64,000 bases of DNA from Coturnix japonica (GCF_001577835.2 NC_029521.1:7368255-7432254), one strand, 5' to 3'. Numbered from the stretch's first letter, positions 1 through 13,070 are shown. Numbers and translations: made by a program. Notes: generated by a model from the letters alone, not told the origin.

Positions 1-148
1 TGGCCGGCTCTTTCTCTGCTCTGGCTTATCGCTGCCATCACAGCAACACGCAGCCTTTTCCAGGCACTTAGCAGTAAGGAGAAATACAGTTCTTGGCTAC
101 CTCCACTAACATTTGCTGTTACTTAAGCAGAAAAGTACTTTGAATTCT

Positions 149-337
149 GTCAGTAGCTACTGAAATATATATATTTCTGTATATATATATATATTATATA
201 TTATATATTATATATTATATTACGATATATATGTGTATATATATCAGTATATGTATATGTGTGATATATATATCATATATATATTCATATATCAGTATAT
301 ATATGAAATATATATATATATTTCAGTAGCTACTGAC
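149..337. repeat. AT-rich quasi-palindrome with inverted-repeat ends
   Basis: The left arm (149-177) and right arm (305-337) are reverse complements of each other: both read gtcagtagctactgaaata followed by a TA run and TTTC, differing only by 4 bp in TA length. The core cagtagctactg is itself a perfect palindrome. The roughly 125 bp between the arms are almost pure TA/TATG/TATC sequence with further small palindromes. The whole 190-bp block could fold into a hairpin or cruciform. It may be an expanded TA microsatellite or a very small inverted-repeat element; no clear target-site duplication was found. Confidence 0.75.
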
Positions 338-1808
338 ATACAGAGATGTGTATTTAAATAAAACTTTATTGGCCTGTGGTTTTTTATTTGTGTGCTTTTA
401 AATAAATACTCTTCATGCACCAGGAATGAAGGTCAAGAGGCCCAGCTAACACAATGCAATTCAGACCATGAAAATCATCAACAAAACCACCAGGTTCAAT
501 TATGCATATTGCACCTGCATAGCAAGTATGTGTTTTAAAAGATCGGCACACACTACTGGATGACTAAGAAGGAGGCGTGGATTCCAAACCCAAGCAAGAA
601 GGGCTCCAGCATTTAGGAGCAAGAGCACTCATCTCCAGGAGAACCAAGAGCACTCATGTGCACACCATGTTCCCCATAGGAGTGCCCAACAGGTAAACAG
701 ACATTTCCATAAAACAAGAGAAGAGACAAAGTAGCATTTTCCTGTCTTTGTAAAAGGTTGTTTTGTTTTGTTTTTAAAGCCAAAGACAACATATAAGCTA
801 CACTGCAAGGGAACAACTACTTAACATGCTTGCAGAGAATAAGAAAGACATCTTAGGAAGACAAAAACAAGTAACTGACTTCATCTTCCTACCAGGACAG
901 TAATTTCAACTATGAAAATATTCCAGTATTTATCAAAATACAGCCCTGACACTTAGTATATCACAACCGGAGCCTCCATGTGCCTGCTGCCCCACAGAGC
1001 GGGTGGTCCAGCATTCAGATCTGGAGCTCCAGATGCAATGGGTTGCTCCAGCACAACCAACAAGGCTTGGTTTCCTGCAGATGCGCTTCTATGAAGCCCA
1101 GTGGCTGTTTACCATTATTAAGTACCTCACTCGCTTCCAAGTTTGCCCACGCATCCCTAAGATTCTTCACATTCACAGAACTGTTAGTCCATATATACCC
1201 ATTTCCAAACGCTGACACTTCAACCCGTGCTTCTGTTAGCTCTCAGCTGTTCCTCTCACCCCCAACCCCATCTTTATGCACCACCCACCCCATTTCCCAT
1301 CACCTCTCCATACCTGCACAGGGCTAACCAAAAAGCAGTGCTCACGAAGCCACAATGAAGAGGTAATTCAGTACCAGATGCTTTGGAACCGCCTCAGAAA
1401 TGCCCTCCTTGTAGAGGTGGGCACTGTGTAATTCCATCAAGGCCATCCATCTCAGAGGGACCAGAAGCCTATTGGCACTCTGATAAAAAGCCCCTGGGCT
1501 GCAGTGAAACTGCCAGCAGGAATTACCACTTCACTCCAGTGATGAGGAGCAGAAGGGTCTGGAGCTGCTCACAGGGATGGCCACCTAAAAACAGAAGCCA
1601 TGGATGCCTTGGAGCAGCTCTCACAGACATTACACATGGAACCAGGCCTGACAGGAAAATGCCACTGTTCTTCACAGGGGAGCAGGGGAAGAGGCTGCTC
1701 ACATTGACAAATATCAACTAGAGAGAGATTAATTACTAGTGCAGAAGGACAGCCTGACCCAGGAAACTACCTGTTGTCAACAGAAGCCTCATCACAGCTT
1801 CCTTCCCC

Positions 1809-1865
1809 CTTTATGATTTGTACCTGCTTCCTCCCTCCTTTATGATTTGTACCTGCTTCTGCCTT
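1809..1865. repeat. Two-copy 29-bp tandem duplication
   Basis: The phrase ctttatgatttgtacctgct occurs at 1809 and again at 1838, giving a period of 29 bp with near-identical copies. It is a small local duplication inside JMJD1C intron 1 with no apparent function. Confidence 0.7.
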
Positions 1866-2644
1866 GGGGACAGAGAACAGGCAACAAGAGAGCCACACGT
1901 TGTGCCCTGCGATGCTCCAGAAGCCTGGTACCAGCCTGTAAGGGAAGAGTGCTGGAGGAGAACACTGGGCCACCAAAGTTTGCAAGAGCAGCACACACAC
2001 ACAGTGGGCAGCAGTGCGGTACCTGATACCTGCTGAGCTGGAGGCACAGTCCCAAAACGCTCTGGTTGAGTGCCCTTCGCTTTAGCCCTCCTTACGGCAC
2101 CTCTACCCATAGAGTTCACAAATTACGGCTCTGCCTTACAAATACCAGCAAATAACTCCCTGCCCACTACGAAGCTCTTCCATTATTGTATATGGGCCGT
2201 GGGGAATCCTGCCCTGTGAGAACACCAGAGCAGGCTCCACAAAGTATTGCGGGCCACACTCAAAAGAGCCAAAGCTGAGACACGGGGCACCGCACTGATG
2301 GCCACGGGCAACGTGAGTTACATCTGGAGAGCGAGGAAACAACCAACAACCACAGCATAGCCCAGGAAAGCAGCAGCGTTTCAGGTGCTGCACACATTCT
2401 GCGTTCCAAACAAAGCCCAGAGCCCGGGCCGTGCGGAAGCCGGAGCCCCAGGGAGCGCGACGAGCCCTGCCCGGCACACGGAGCGGCGGCCCGGAACCCC
2501 CGGGGCCACTCGCCCGACGGCCCCACACCAACAGCAGCGCCCCCGGCACACGCAGCGCCCCGATCTCGTCCGCAGCGGTGCGTGCAACCGCGCTTCCAGA
2601 AGCGCCGAGCGACACAAAAGCGGGGAACGAGACGCCGCAGCCCG

Positions 2645-2704
2645 CACAGCACAACACGGCACAGCACGGCACAGCACAGCACGGCACGGCACAACACGGC
2701 ACGG
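2645..2704. repeat. Pentanucleotide tandem repeat CAC(A/G)(A/G), 12 units
   Basis: Twelve consecutive 5-bp units of CACAG, CACGG and CACAA fill 2645-2704. The repeat sits in the CpG island in the first 400 bp of JMJD1C intron 1. It explains the low-complexity Cys/Ala/Val-rich frames seen on the minus strand here, which are not genes. Confidence 0.85.
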
Positions 2705-3006
2705 CGCCGCCTCACCGACCGCGCGTTCCGCGGCTGCCCCCGGGAAAGGCGGCCGTGCCCCCCGCTCCCGTACTCGCGCCTCGGAGCGCGCGGTGACAGC
2801 GGACATAAAAGGAGCGGAACAATGACATTCCCTCGTCCCTTCTCGCCGCCGCGTCCCCTCGGCCCGGCCGAGCCCCGTGCGGAACTCCCCGCGCTCGGCC
2901 CCGTTCCCCGAGCGCCCGCCGGGGCCCGGCACCACCCGCCCTCCCGCCGCGGGGCCGTGTCAAGCCGGGCCCGGCCCGGCCGCCCCCCCGCCCCGGCCCC
3001 GCTTAC

Positions 3007-3156
3007 CGCCAGGTCGGGGCTGTGCGAGTCCCGCTGCGAGACGGCGCGGATCACCCCGGCCCGCCAGCGCCCGCTCTCCGCCGGCTCCTCGCCGCCGCCG
3101 ACGCACAGGAACCGCTTCCCCACCAGCTCCGGCCGCGTCTCCACCGCCACCGCCAT
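3007..3156 (-). CDS. JMJD1C: JMJD1C first coding exon (N-terminal 50 residues)
   Basis: JMJD1C is a large nuclear JmjC-family protein (lysine demethylase 3 group, also called TRIP8) that acts in chromatin and transcription control. Only its first coding exon is here. The minus-strand ATG at 3156 opens a 50-codon frame beginning MAVAVETRPELVGKRFLCV and ending RDSHSPDLA. This matches the start I recall for human JMJD1C (MAVETRAELVGKRFLCV..., ...SHRDSRNPDLAV). The exon ends in phase 0 at 3007, followed on the minus strand by a good donor, GTAAGC (3006-3001). Frame beyond the donor is intron, although it stays open to 2260. The stretch between the FLCV and RWRAGV blocks is shorter than in human. 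The ATG has a purine-poor but GCC-rich context inside a CpG island. The catalytic JmjC domain lies far outside the window to the left. Confidence 0.93.
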
Positions 3157-3338
3157 GGCCGCCGCGCAGCGCCGCCGCCGCCGCCGAGCCCGCTCCGCCG
3201 CCCTACGGGCCGCCCATGGCGCGCGGCGGGGGCAGCGCGGGGCTCTTCCCTCGGCGCGGTGGGTCCGCGCCCCTCGGCCGGGCCGCGCCGGGGGCCGCTC
3301 CGGGCCGCTCCGCCGCTGCAGCGCGACGCAAACACCGC

Positions 3339-3359
3339 GGGGCGGGGGAGGGCCGGGGG
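3339..3359 (+). promoter_or_regulatory. Candidate G-quadruplex / GC-box in JMJD1C promoter
   Basis: Four runs of three or more G separated by loops of 1, 1 and 2 bases lie at 3339-3359, about 180-200 bp upstream of the JMJD1C start codon. The run also contains a GC-box-like core (GGGGCGGGGG). Folding and function are inference. Confidence 0.5.
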
Positions 3360-6300
3360 CGCGCGCTCCCTCCCTCCCTCCCGCGCTCGCTCACCGCCGC
3401 GCTGCGGCCCCGACCACTCCGCCCACGCAGCCCACTGCCATGGCGACCGGCGCCACGCGCCGTCTCCCTCCGCCAGGCAGCGCGCGGGGAGGGGGCGAAC
3501 GGCCGCCGCGCGGCAAAGAGTCCGGCGGGGCTCGGCCCACGCGCACGGACCCTGCGGGGTTCACGGCTCCCGGGGGCAGCTCGGCGCCCCGCACGGCCCA
3601 GGCGGCCGGCACCTGCACGGCGGGGAGAGGCGGGCGGTGCGGCCACCCGGCCCGTCCCGTCCCGGGCCCTGCGCCGTCCCGCCGAGCGGCGGAGCGGGGA
3701 CGCGGTGGCGCCGCAGGGCCGGTCTCCGGGCGGACCGTGGGACCGGCCCCGAAAAAGGGCCGCGGGCACGGCCCCTTGCCGAGGCTCTGCCCGCGCCTCG
3801 CTCTCTTCCTATGGAGGAGCGGTGCCGGGGAGCTCAGACACCGGGCTCGGGTACAGCGTTCTGGGAGCCGAGCACCGGGAGCCCAGGTGCCGCTGGCACA
3901 GCCGAATCACGGCTTCCAGTTCGAGACTGGATCTACAAGCTGCACTGCCTCTTCTTCCCTCCAGTTTAGATGTGTGTTATCTAAGCGGCCAAGCATCCAT
4001 CTTTCCTTACTGCCAGCACAGAGCTGTACGGGAACGTTTATCCCTCACAAGCTGATAAACGCACGAGCTCCACAGCACCCAGCACTCAGATCGCCTCGTC
4101 CCACAGCACCCAGTACCACCGTCAGGCACTGAGCACAGTGTGCCTCCGCTCAGCGCTCAGACCCTGCCACAAAGTACAGCCTCATTACTCACTGGTTCAT
4201 CTCAATTCGTTGTTGTTCTACTTGGCCTGTGCAGTAACACTGAGACTGAAATTTAAGGTGTTTTCCAGCTTGATATCAAGCAAAGCAGCTCTTTTGAACT
4301 CCTGCTCTCTGCTGGAATGCCTGCTTTCAATAGGGCAGGTTAATGATCTCTCATCTAATGCTGGAAAGCAAATTTGAATAGTGCACTTACTGAAAAATAG
4401 ATTGTGAGGTGAGAGCAATCATTCACAAGTGCCAGCCCAGCACATGCCCCTATTTTTCAGTTGAACAAATAAGTTCTGGTCCAAGAGAAGTTAATTAAAG
4501 AAAGAAAACAACAAGGAGTATCAGAATATCTCACAAGGTATAACACAAGGTAAGAACCCAGAGCTGCCCGGCACCACCTCGGCAGCAGACTGAGGATGCA
4601 CAGATACATCCTATGGAACCTGCAGAATTAAAACACATCATGTTTGAGCAAAATGAGCCCTTCATTTGAAGGTAATGAAACCACTGAGCAAAAACCTGCA
4701 GAATGAGCAAAATGACACTTAGATGAGTGTGGAGCACTTTATGAATAACAAGTATTAAAAGCAGCTACGAGGGCAACCAAATAACTATTACTCATATCAA
4801 AAGTCTTTATAGTTTTATTAGATTCCCTCTTGTTTAGCCAAAGAGTAATTTGAGATTATTACTGAATTATACACTTAAGTAGATTACATTAATGTGCAAC
4901 AAACCATAAAATATGCCAAAAAAGCTGAGTTACGTGATTGCAACTGGCTAAGCTGGGGAATTTATCATAGAGTGCTATGAAAACGAGAATACTTCAGAGT
5001 ATTAAGAATCAAGTACTGTTTTATTTGTTCCAAATAAATCTGGTGTCATCACCTCTCAAAGCAATGACACCAGAATAAAGTTCCAGCATAGTTCAGAACT
5101 AATGTCATTAACTCCAGGTGCCAAGCAAAGCCATCCAGCCCTCTGCCCAGCTCTGCAGCGCACCTCCCAGCACCTTCTTTGCTTCCTTCTTTTTACCATC
5201 CATCTCCTCATAGAGCTGGAAACAGCAAGAGCACTGAGCGCTCAGCATGCAGATGAATCAGCTCAGCCTCCATCTGCAGCAGAACTTAAAGCAATGGTGC
5301 TGTGCTGGGGCCTAAGCTCTAAAGATGCAGAGACCAGCTTGTAAATGCTCTGTGCTCTATTATATCACACTACACTAGGATTTCTTCCTGCCTCAGAAGC
5401 CTTTGCAGGAGTCAGACCGATCAATAATCACCCCCTTTCAAAGCATTACCTCCTCTACATCCTTGACCACTATTCATGTAAATACTTGAACTGAAGACTT
5501 TAAATATCAGCAGCACTCAGAGACCGGTAACACCAAAACAGAGCCAAAGCTGTCAAGCTTGGAGAATACTAAAAAAAATCCAAGTGAAATGTCTCAAAAT
5601 CCAGAGATCAGGAGGAATCCCATTACTGCACTTCACTGCCTCTACAGCTCCTCCCTACTAAATAAATAAATCACCATTTGTTTGGGAAGATACTCTTTCT
5701 TCCCCCAGATTTCCAGAGCTGTGGGGACTCTGAGCCAAGCATCAGACCCACAAACCCAACAGGCTCAGCCATACCCCCTCTCTCTGCACAACCCAACTCA
5801 AACTCAGTCCAGCTCTTGCCATTTCTGTGCAATCCCTGCCACGTCTCAGACATCAGGAACTATTTCCTCTTGCTCCGTGGGTGCTTCTCCCCCTCTCAGC
5901 CCACCTCCCACCTCAGCATCCTGTGTCTGAAGTGCTTGAAGTTGAGCCCCAGGGCAGGGGGCTGTTCTTAAAGGAAACTCTCCTGTTACACATACATCCA
6001 GCACTAGTACAACTTCAGTACTAAGTGCCACAACGGAGTGACTCAGATACCAAAATTAGAAGGCAAGGTAAAAAAAAGTCATCCATCCCAAAAATGACAC
6101 TGATGCCAGACACGGCTTGCTGGCTCAATCCTTTCTCACCCAAATATAACCAACATTTAACACCTGAGTTCACCTGAGGGAAGCAACTCTGTCCTGCCAC
6201 AAAGGGATAGGAATAGGAAAGTGAGGGATACAAAAAAAAAATCAGTTTTCTTCTATCCTTTCAAGCAATGAGAAAAGCTGTTTCCACGAGTTTGAAATCA

Positions 6301-7615
6301 CAGCATCTTCCATCTTTTGCTGGAATTGAAAAGACATTAATAGTGCTGTTTCTATCTCCAACAAACAGCTTCTATGGCTATTTACCCCACTTCAGCTGGG
6401 CATTCTATCACCTAAAAAGCTGTCATACATGGAACGTTACTAACGGCATCCTTGAAGTGTCACAGACTGCTAAATTACTTATTTATACCCACATATTTTC
6501 AGTCCTCCATTCCTGATATTATATTCATAGGTCAGCTGCAAAATTAAGATCTTTACAAGGAGCTATTTCTAACTTTCAAGTTGAAGCACAACACAGCCTG
6601 TATTGGCAGTAATTGCACCTTCTGCATACAGATGAACACTTCATTTAGAAATGGCTATTTCCACACCACAGCAACAAAAATTCACCAAGGAAAGGAAAAC
6701 GACATTACAGACACGACCTTTAAGGTATCTATTCAATGCACATACAGAGGGAAATGCAAAAAGCACAAAGATGCACCGCAGAAGAGATGGGTCTTGTAGG
6801 ATTACATCCCCAGCTCTCCCACTAACATCCCATACAGTGACTCACTACTGCTTATCTCTGATTGTCTACAGCTGCAGCTGCATTCAGAGCTGTTGGTTGA
6901 CCAATCCTGATCCTTTCCTGTGCATCAGACTTCTTACTTGTGAAAGGGCTGCAAATGTACTGCAATGTTTACACTGCAGGTAAATACACCACCGCTCTCC
7001 ACACCCAGGTATTGCCTGCAGGACTTCCTCAATGTCATCCTAGCTGTGGCTACAGCACACAAAGGAGGAAGATTTCAGCTTATTGTATTTGCAAATCGCT
7101 CCAACCACATCTGTTCGAGAAAACATTGCAGTTCACATGGTGCCGCTCTATCAGTGCTGACAACGATATGGAATGCTGCGGGGTTGTTTTACAGTGAATT
7201 TGCAACTGAGATGAAAACAAAACATGCTCTGACTCTAGCATTTCTTTCTCTTTCAGTTAATGAGGTGTGTGGTATCTGCTGAGTCACAGCCTGAACCACT
7301 GATTGAGCACCTGGGGAAAGGAGTCAGCCCTGGGAGCACAGGTGAAGGCAGCTGAGCTGTGTGAGCAGTTGTGTTTGAGTCTGGCTGCAGCTCTCTTAGA
7401 CCCCACTGAAGGGCTGAGTGCCACTGATCTCTGGTTGGAGATCCCTCGTGATCTTTAGAGACAGGTGAGCACCTTTGTGTTCCTTTGAAGTACCATCCCA
7501 TTTGTGCTGGTCCCTTTGCTGTTTCATTCTTGTATTGCCCTTCCACCACATTAGTCTTTCTGTTTGTAACACGAGGAATAACCGAAAGATGGATGACTAA
7601 GTGGAATAAACTAGA

Positions 7616-7830
7616 GAATCACAGAGTGGTTTGGAAGAGACCCTAGAGATCATCCAGTCCAAATGCCCTGCTGAGACCAGAGACATCTTTCATTTGATCT
7701 AAGCCTTGTCCAACCTGATACTGAACACTTCTCGTGAATGGACACCCCCAGCTTAAATATAGCTTTCTGTGCATCCCCTCAAAAATGTGTTGACTTCTTA
7801 AGGCATTAACCACTCTATCTGCCTACTCAG
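7616..7830 (-). mobile_element. CR1 LINE 3' fragment, degenerate
   Basis: The plus strand begins aatcacagagtggtttggaa and continues with a diverged version of the reverse complement of the bird CR1 3' end (agatcatccagtccaa, then a block resembling ...ccaacctgatactgaacacttc). The element therefore points to the minus strand. It is old and 5'-truncated, as most CR1 copies are. The right-hand limit is approximate because similarity fades after about 7760. Confidence 0.75.
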
Positions 7831-10800
7831 AACTAAGCTATCTAAGGCTGGTGTTTCATTGCTGCTGACAGTGCGTCAGGTAGCAGTATAACTATAGATA
7901 TACTTGTTCCACACAAACTCCTAAAGCACCGACTTTATGGGTTATTTTATTTCTTGTTATATAACACAACAATGTTGTTGTCTTTTTACTGTGATGAGGC
8001 TTTGAAAACCAGCAGATGGACAATAGTAAGAAAAAGAAAACCTCTTGTGAAAACAATTCTTACTTCTGTATGTGAAGGATCCACCCCAGGTTAGTATGTA
8101 TTAGTCACTCAGACTCTTTGTAGAATCTCATTGTGTGATGAATTAATGATGCCTAATTAATCACTTTATAATTACCACTAAAATAAATGTATCCATTCTC
8201 TTTGCATTAGGGGCTGGACCAGGATATTTATCCTCACTGGGAGTAACTAATGTATTATATGAGACCCTGACTAATAAAGGGAACACAGGGAAAAGAGGGA
8301 CTAAAACCTTCTGTCTCAACTGAATGCTTGAAGTGTTGTGAGCGCCTTCAGCAACCCTGACTCAGGAGGCAAAATCATTAAAGCTTGATTAATACTCAAA
8401 CCTCAAATAAAGCCTCTCATGCACTCTAAAAAAAACGAGATCAGCATTAAGGACTGTGTCATTGTTCTCATGCAGGTAACTTCCTTCCTACTGAATTTCT
8501 CCAGTTTACTTGCGAGTTGCTGGGGCTTTGATGTTTCTGGAGGTACGGGCTTTTGCTGATAGCAGCTTTAGGTTGAAATTCTTTGGATGTTGGTTTTATT
8601 CTGACATGCCTACAACAGGTAGGACATGCAGGACACAATTGCCCAAGGGCTGTTCAGGAGACTCACCTCCCTCCCTTGAATGATCTGAAGGTAGCCTTGC
8701 TCTTAGTCTCAAATCCTAAATCCAAGAACTCAATGCATGCCAAACTACTGTACTAATGATTCACATCTACACCTGTATTTAGATATCGATCGTGCTTCAA
8801 GAGTAATAGGCCAAAATACTAGTGGGCTCTGGTAACAAATATCTCCTCTCATATTTCTTTCTCTTTCAACCACATTTGACTCCAAATTATAAAGCATTTG
8901 AGTAATCTTCGCTATAATGAGAGAACAAAACAGGCAAAAACTTCCCTGGCATAAGTTGGCCTGTATCTAAAACCTCAGTAGGTAACTTGGACTTTAGGAA
9001 ATGCCGGGAAATTGGTTCTGCTGGCTTTGTAATTCAAGTGAAGCTATTTTCCTGAATCAGAATTTACATGAGCTTTGAGATGATTCAGAAAGGCAGTAAA
9101 GGAAGGTAGTGAGCCAGCTGGTGTGGCTACACCAATGTTCCGGACTCAGGAGTGACAGTCCCTTAGTAGGAAGAAGCCTTAAACTGCTCTTATTAAATCT
9201 GTAATTTGGGACATCCATCTGCCCTGACCTAATGCAAATCCGTTGCCTTTTTCCTTCTAGAATTAGTGACAACAGAAGGACAGAATGATAGATCAAGGAA
9301 ATGGTTATAATAAACACCTTGTGTTGGATTTGAAGTCTCACAGTATCTCCAGTTTTCTCATGTTTTAGTCTGCTTTGAAGCCTGTGTATAAGCTGCGTCC
9401 TAGCAATGCAACACTTCATGTTTCATGTTGTTTAAGTGATCTTTGTTACATAAAATGAGGCTGAAAGCACACACCTTGTGGTAGCCGGTAATCCAATTGA
9501 AGACTGAACTCATTAATACAAGAGATTTTAGTGGTGTTTACAGTTGTGATGCAAATCATCTGCAGGGAAATGCAATAAGTTAAAATATCTTCCAATTTTT
9601 GCAATAGCTCAAAACTTCCTTGGTGATAATGTTCATGGAACATAGTGCTTGATTTGTACCTGAGAACCAAGCGGGTCAACCACTTAATTGAATTCTACAG
9701 CCACTTAAAGCCATAACAGCTATTTCATGTTTCTTCATTCAGCTAATTAATGTGCTTAAATGTTGTACATCAATCATTTGTGCAGCTCCTGAACACTTCA
9801 GAGATCAATTATTGAGGTTCCTCACTTTTGGGTTGCCCTCTGAGGTACATTTTCCTGTGTATTATTTCTAGTTTTTGGATCTTGGTGAATTGTTCCTTAA
9901 AACTGTGTTTAAGAATGAAAAAAAAATGAAAAAGAGCATGCGAAAGAAAGGAATCCATGTAGGAATATGGCTAAAAGCAAAACATAACAAGCCAGCTCCT
10001 GTTTCCCATTTTGGACTTGTTGGACTGCGACTTTTAGTGTTGATTTTTTTGACAGTTAATAGTACTTTCCAACTACTTCTTGGAGCAAATAGGCATCCAA
10101 AAAAGGGTGTAGCTCTGTGGTAAGAAGTTGTGATTTGTCTAGACAAAGCTTCCTTGACATAATCTAGGCAATTGTTCCCAAGCCTCTTGCAGGCTACCAG
10201 TACGGAGCAGCTAAAGCAGTCGTGTATTTCTGCCTGCTAAACCAGAATTTCTGCCTGCTGTCTTTCCTGCCTTCATCACTTTCCACTGCTATAGTCCAGC
10301 TATGTTATACCAGGACATTAAACACTCAGTATCCAGAATGTCTAGACAGGCTGAGAGACTGTCTGTGCTCCGTTTTTCACAGAGGAACTGCAGTCAACTT
10401 TCCTAAGAACTAAAAGACTGCTTGGAAAAGGGCAGTGGCAAAGTTCCTAGTACAAGGCACATCTTTTAGCTGCTTTCTGAAACAAACAACACATTCTGGT
10501 AGGGATTTCCAGCAGTGCATGAAATTCCTGTGTGAGCTTCCCCCTGCTCCCCAGACAGGCTTCAGACCTTCGATGATTACTGCTAATGTCTAAAACAGTT
10601 TGTGCAGTTGTGCTCTAAATATACAAGAATATACTCAAACTTATCACATTAGCTGGTAATGTCACACTAAAATAATGAGAAAAAGACTAAAAATTGTTTT
10701 CTTTGCCACAAGGGATGTTAAGGTAGAAATAAATGGTTTCAATTTCAAGTACTGGACCTGTGAGAGAAGAAGATATATTTTGCTATGTGTATCTGCCAGT

Positions 10801-13070
10801 TTAAGCAATACTAAACAAGAAAACACATAAAGTATATTTCTATATAAGCTTTGTTTGCTTGTTTTCTGTATTATTGGGCTCAGCTACATTCTATATAAAA
10901 AGAAAACACTTGTTTCCTGAAGGTAGGAATGAACTTTGTCAGAAATTTGACTTAAGAATGCATAAATTGTTGTGGAGGATGTAAAATGATTGTAACAGAT
11001 GCAAAAGAGCTCTTCAATGTATCAGTTAGAGCTACCAAGAACCACTGTCTGCAAACTAAATACAAATTCAAAGTTTAAAAGCATGTGCTTAGTTTCCTCT
11101 AGGGAGGAAAATTATTTACTGATAAGAATATCTCACTGTTCTGATGGCTTCAAGTCAATGTCCTCTACATGCAGTGCTTCTCCAGGAAAACAAAGGTGAT
11201 CTGGCTCAAAATATAAATAAAGGAGTTCTGTGTTTTGAACTTAAATCGGGTGAAATGATTTGATATACAGAGTTTTAATATCGGTTTAAAAACAATGCAA
11301 CAAAATACCTCTTTCCCCATATCGAGAGAGAATGCAGAGAGGAAAGTTCTTAGGGCAAAAAAACCCAAGGAATGAAAAAACAAAGCACCGCTCCAACCAA
11401 ATTTGGGATACCAAAAAGTTGGCATCATAAAGCGGCTTCCTGAAATGCATTTGGTGGTCAGTAGTTTCTGACTAGATTTGTTTCAGAAAAAAAAAATAAA
11501 TAAACGGTGCAGACATTAAATAAATAAATAACTTTTAAGAGTAGCTTTAGGTTGTACATAGGAATTGCTATTATGGCTCATAGTTGTGGTCTATCTGGAT
11601 AACTCTTCTAGATAATCATACTGTTTCGCAGTGCAAGAGGGGTTTTCTTTTCCTTTTCACAACAGCTCAGTGCCTTTTGCTGGCAGCTTTTTGACTTGCT
11701 GTATGTCCTTCAGCTCTATTCTGGGGTTATGAGTGTGGTTTTGGGCTGTGCTCCTTGAAAAAGAATGAAATCTAATGGAAGTCTAGAAAATGTGCCATGA
11801 GAATTGGGGTTCCTATTTTTTTCCTTCCAGGAAAGCTACAATCATTTAAGTACTGGTTTCAGTTTTAAAGTTGCTGCAAAAGGAAAATAACAATCTTCCT
11901 TCCGTGCTCAGGGGAGACAGGATAAAAAGTTCTGACTGCCCATTGACTCAGCTTAAATTTGATACTAGAAAAACCTTCCTAGCAGGACAATGAGTAGTAA
12001 AAATAGCCTAGAAAAATTGCACGATGTCAGGTAGGCCAAACATCTGACCAAATGACATGGTTCTTCATCAGACAAACTTGGTGTCTTTTCTGGTTCTAGG
12101 ATTTTTTCGCCCCTACCTCTTTTGGGCTGATGGCCATGGGTTGATGTTCCATTTAGCTGGAGGCTACGACTTTCTGCAAATGGATATTGTGCTGAACAAG
12201 GTTCTAAATGTTGCCAAAGAATGTATATCTCATCTTCATTTAAAGTAAAATATAGCAGCAAGTTCAAAAGGCAAACATTGTGCCTTGATAAAATGCAGCT
12301 GGTGCGCAGATGAGCTTAGTCAGCAGACTATAAAATAGCGTAAGTTTTCTGTTGTGATCAGAAACATCAAATGCAGAAAGTGTATTTTTAAAAAATCTCC
12401 ACCAGATTGCTATAATCATTACATTTGATGCATCACAATGAGCAATGGGATATAGCTGAAATGATACTACCTAGACCAAAGCTACATTCTGCCTTCCTGT
12501 TTATGTCTCAATACACAGAGAGGGTGGATCATCAGATACCGGCGTGTGTGTCTCTTTATTGGGAATGGATTTGTTTTCATGAGAGAGGCATATATTTACT
12601 GCAACATTCAGCTGCAGCTTTTGAACAATTTAGCATCTTTAATGTCACTCTACATTGAAACAGGGAAAATAGTTTATACGAATCTGTCTTGTGGACTCCC
12701 TATTGAGATGCACTTAAGCATAACTCTGGAGTGTGGTTACACTTATCGAACTGGTAATGCTTGCAGGTCTGTGTGCAGTACACGTCAAAACCCATTCTAA
12801 CTGTAGCTGATTAATACCGGAGACGGGGATTGATAGGTATAGCAGCACTCTTTGATTTGTAAAGAGTCTCTCTCAGATACTCTCAACAGTTTGGAAATTA
12901 GCTCCTCCCTGTTGCCTCTCCTTGCCCTTCCAGGGCTGCATCTCATATGTTTCAAACTCCAAATGGAAGCAATAAGGTAAAACGGACAAATGACTGCTGC
13001 CAGAAATACAAATCTCTAAAGGAACTGTTCTGAACTTTCCCCTTCCTTTTCAGATCACATTTCCCTAAAG

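Larger units (their letters stand above)
1..3006 (-). other. JMJD1C: JMJD1C intron 1 (partial)
   Basis: This is the start of JMJD1C intron 1, from the donor at 3006 to the left edge. No further JMJD1C exon was recognised. It holds an AT-rich quasi-palindrome near 149-337, a two-copy 29-bp tandem duplication near 1809-1865, a pentanucleotide tandem repeat at 2645-2704 and the downstream half of the promoter CpG island. The remaining sequence shows no feature I can support. Long open frames above 2260 are a by-product of high GC content. Confidence 0.8.
2400..3870. promoter_or_regulatory. JMJD1C: CpG island of the JMJD1C promoter
   Basis: GC content and CpG density rise sharply from about 2400 to 3870 and fall on both sides. 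The island surrounds the JMJD1C first coding exon, so the minus-strand promoter and 5' UTR should lie just to the right of 3156. A G-rich run at 3339-3359 could form a quadruplex. No TATA box was evident, as usual for this promoter class. Boundaries are by eye. Confidence 0.8.

Noticed and set aside
3910-3935. tRNA T-loop-like phrase gttcgagac
   Set aside because: No acceptor stem, D-arm or anticodon arm could be placed around it.
2260-4132. Very long open frames on both strands (up to 516 codons) across the JMJD1C CpG island
   Set aside because: GC-rich sequence has few stop codons. The frames are Pro/Arg/Ala-rich with no domain, and only the 50 codons at 3156-3007 match a known protein and end at a donor.
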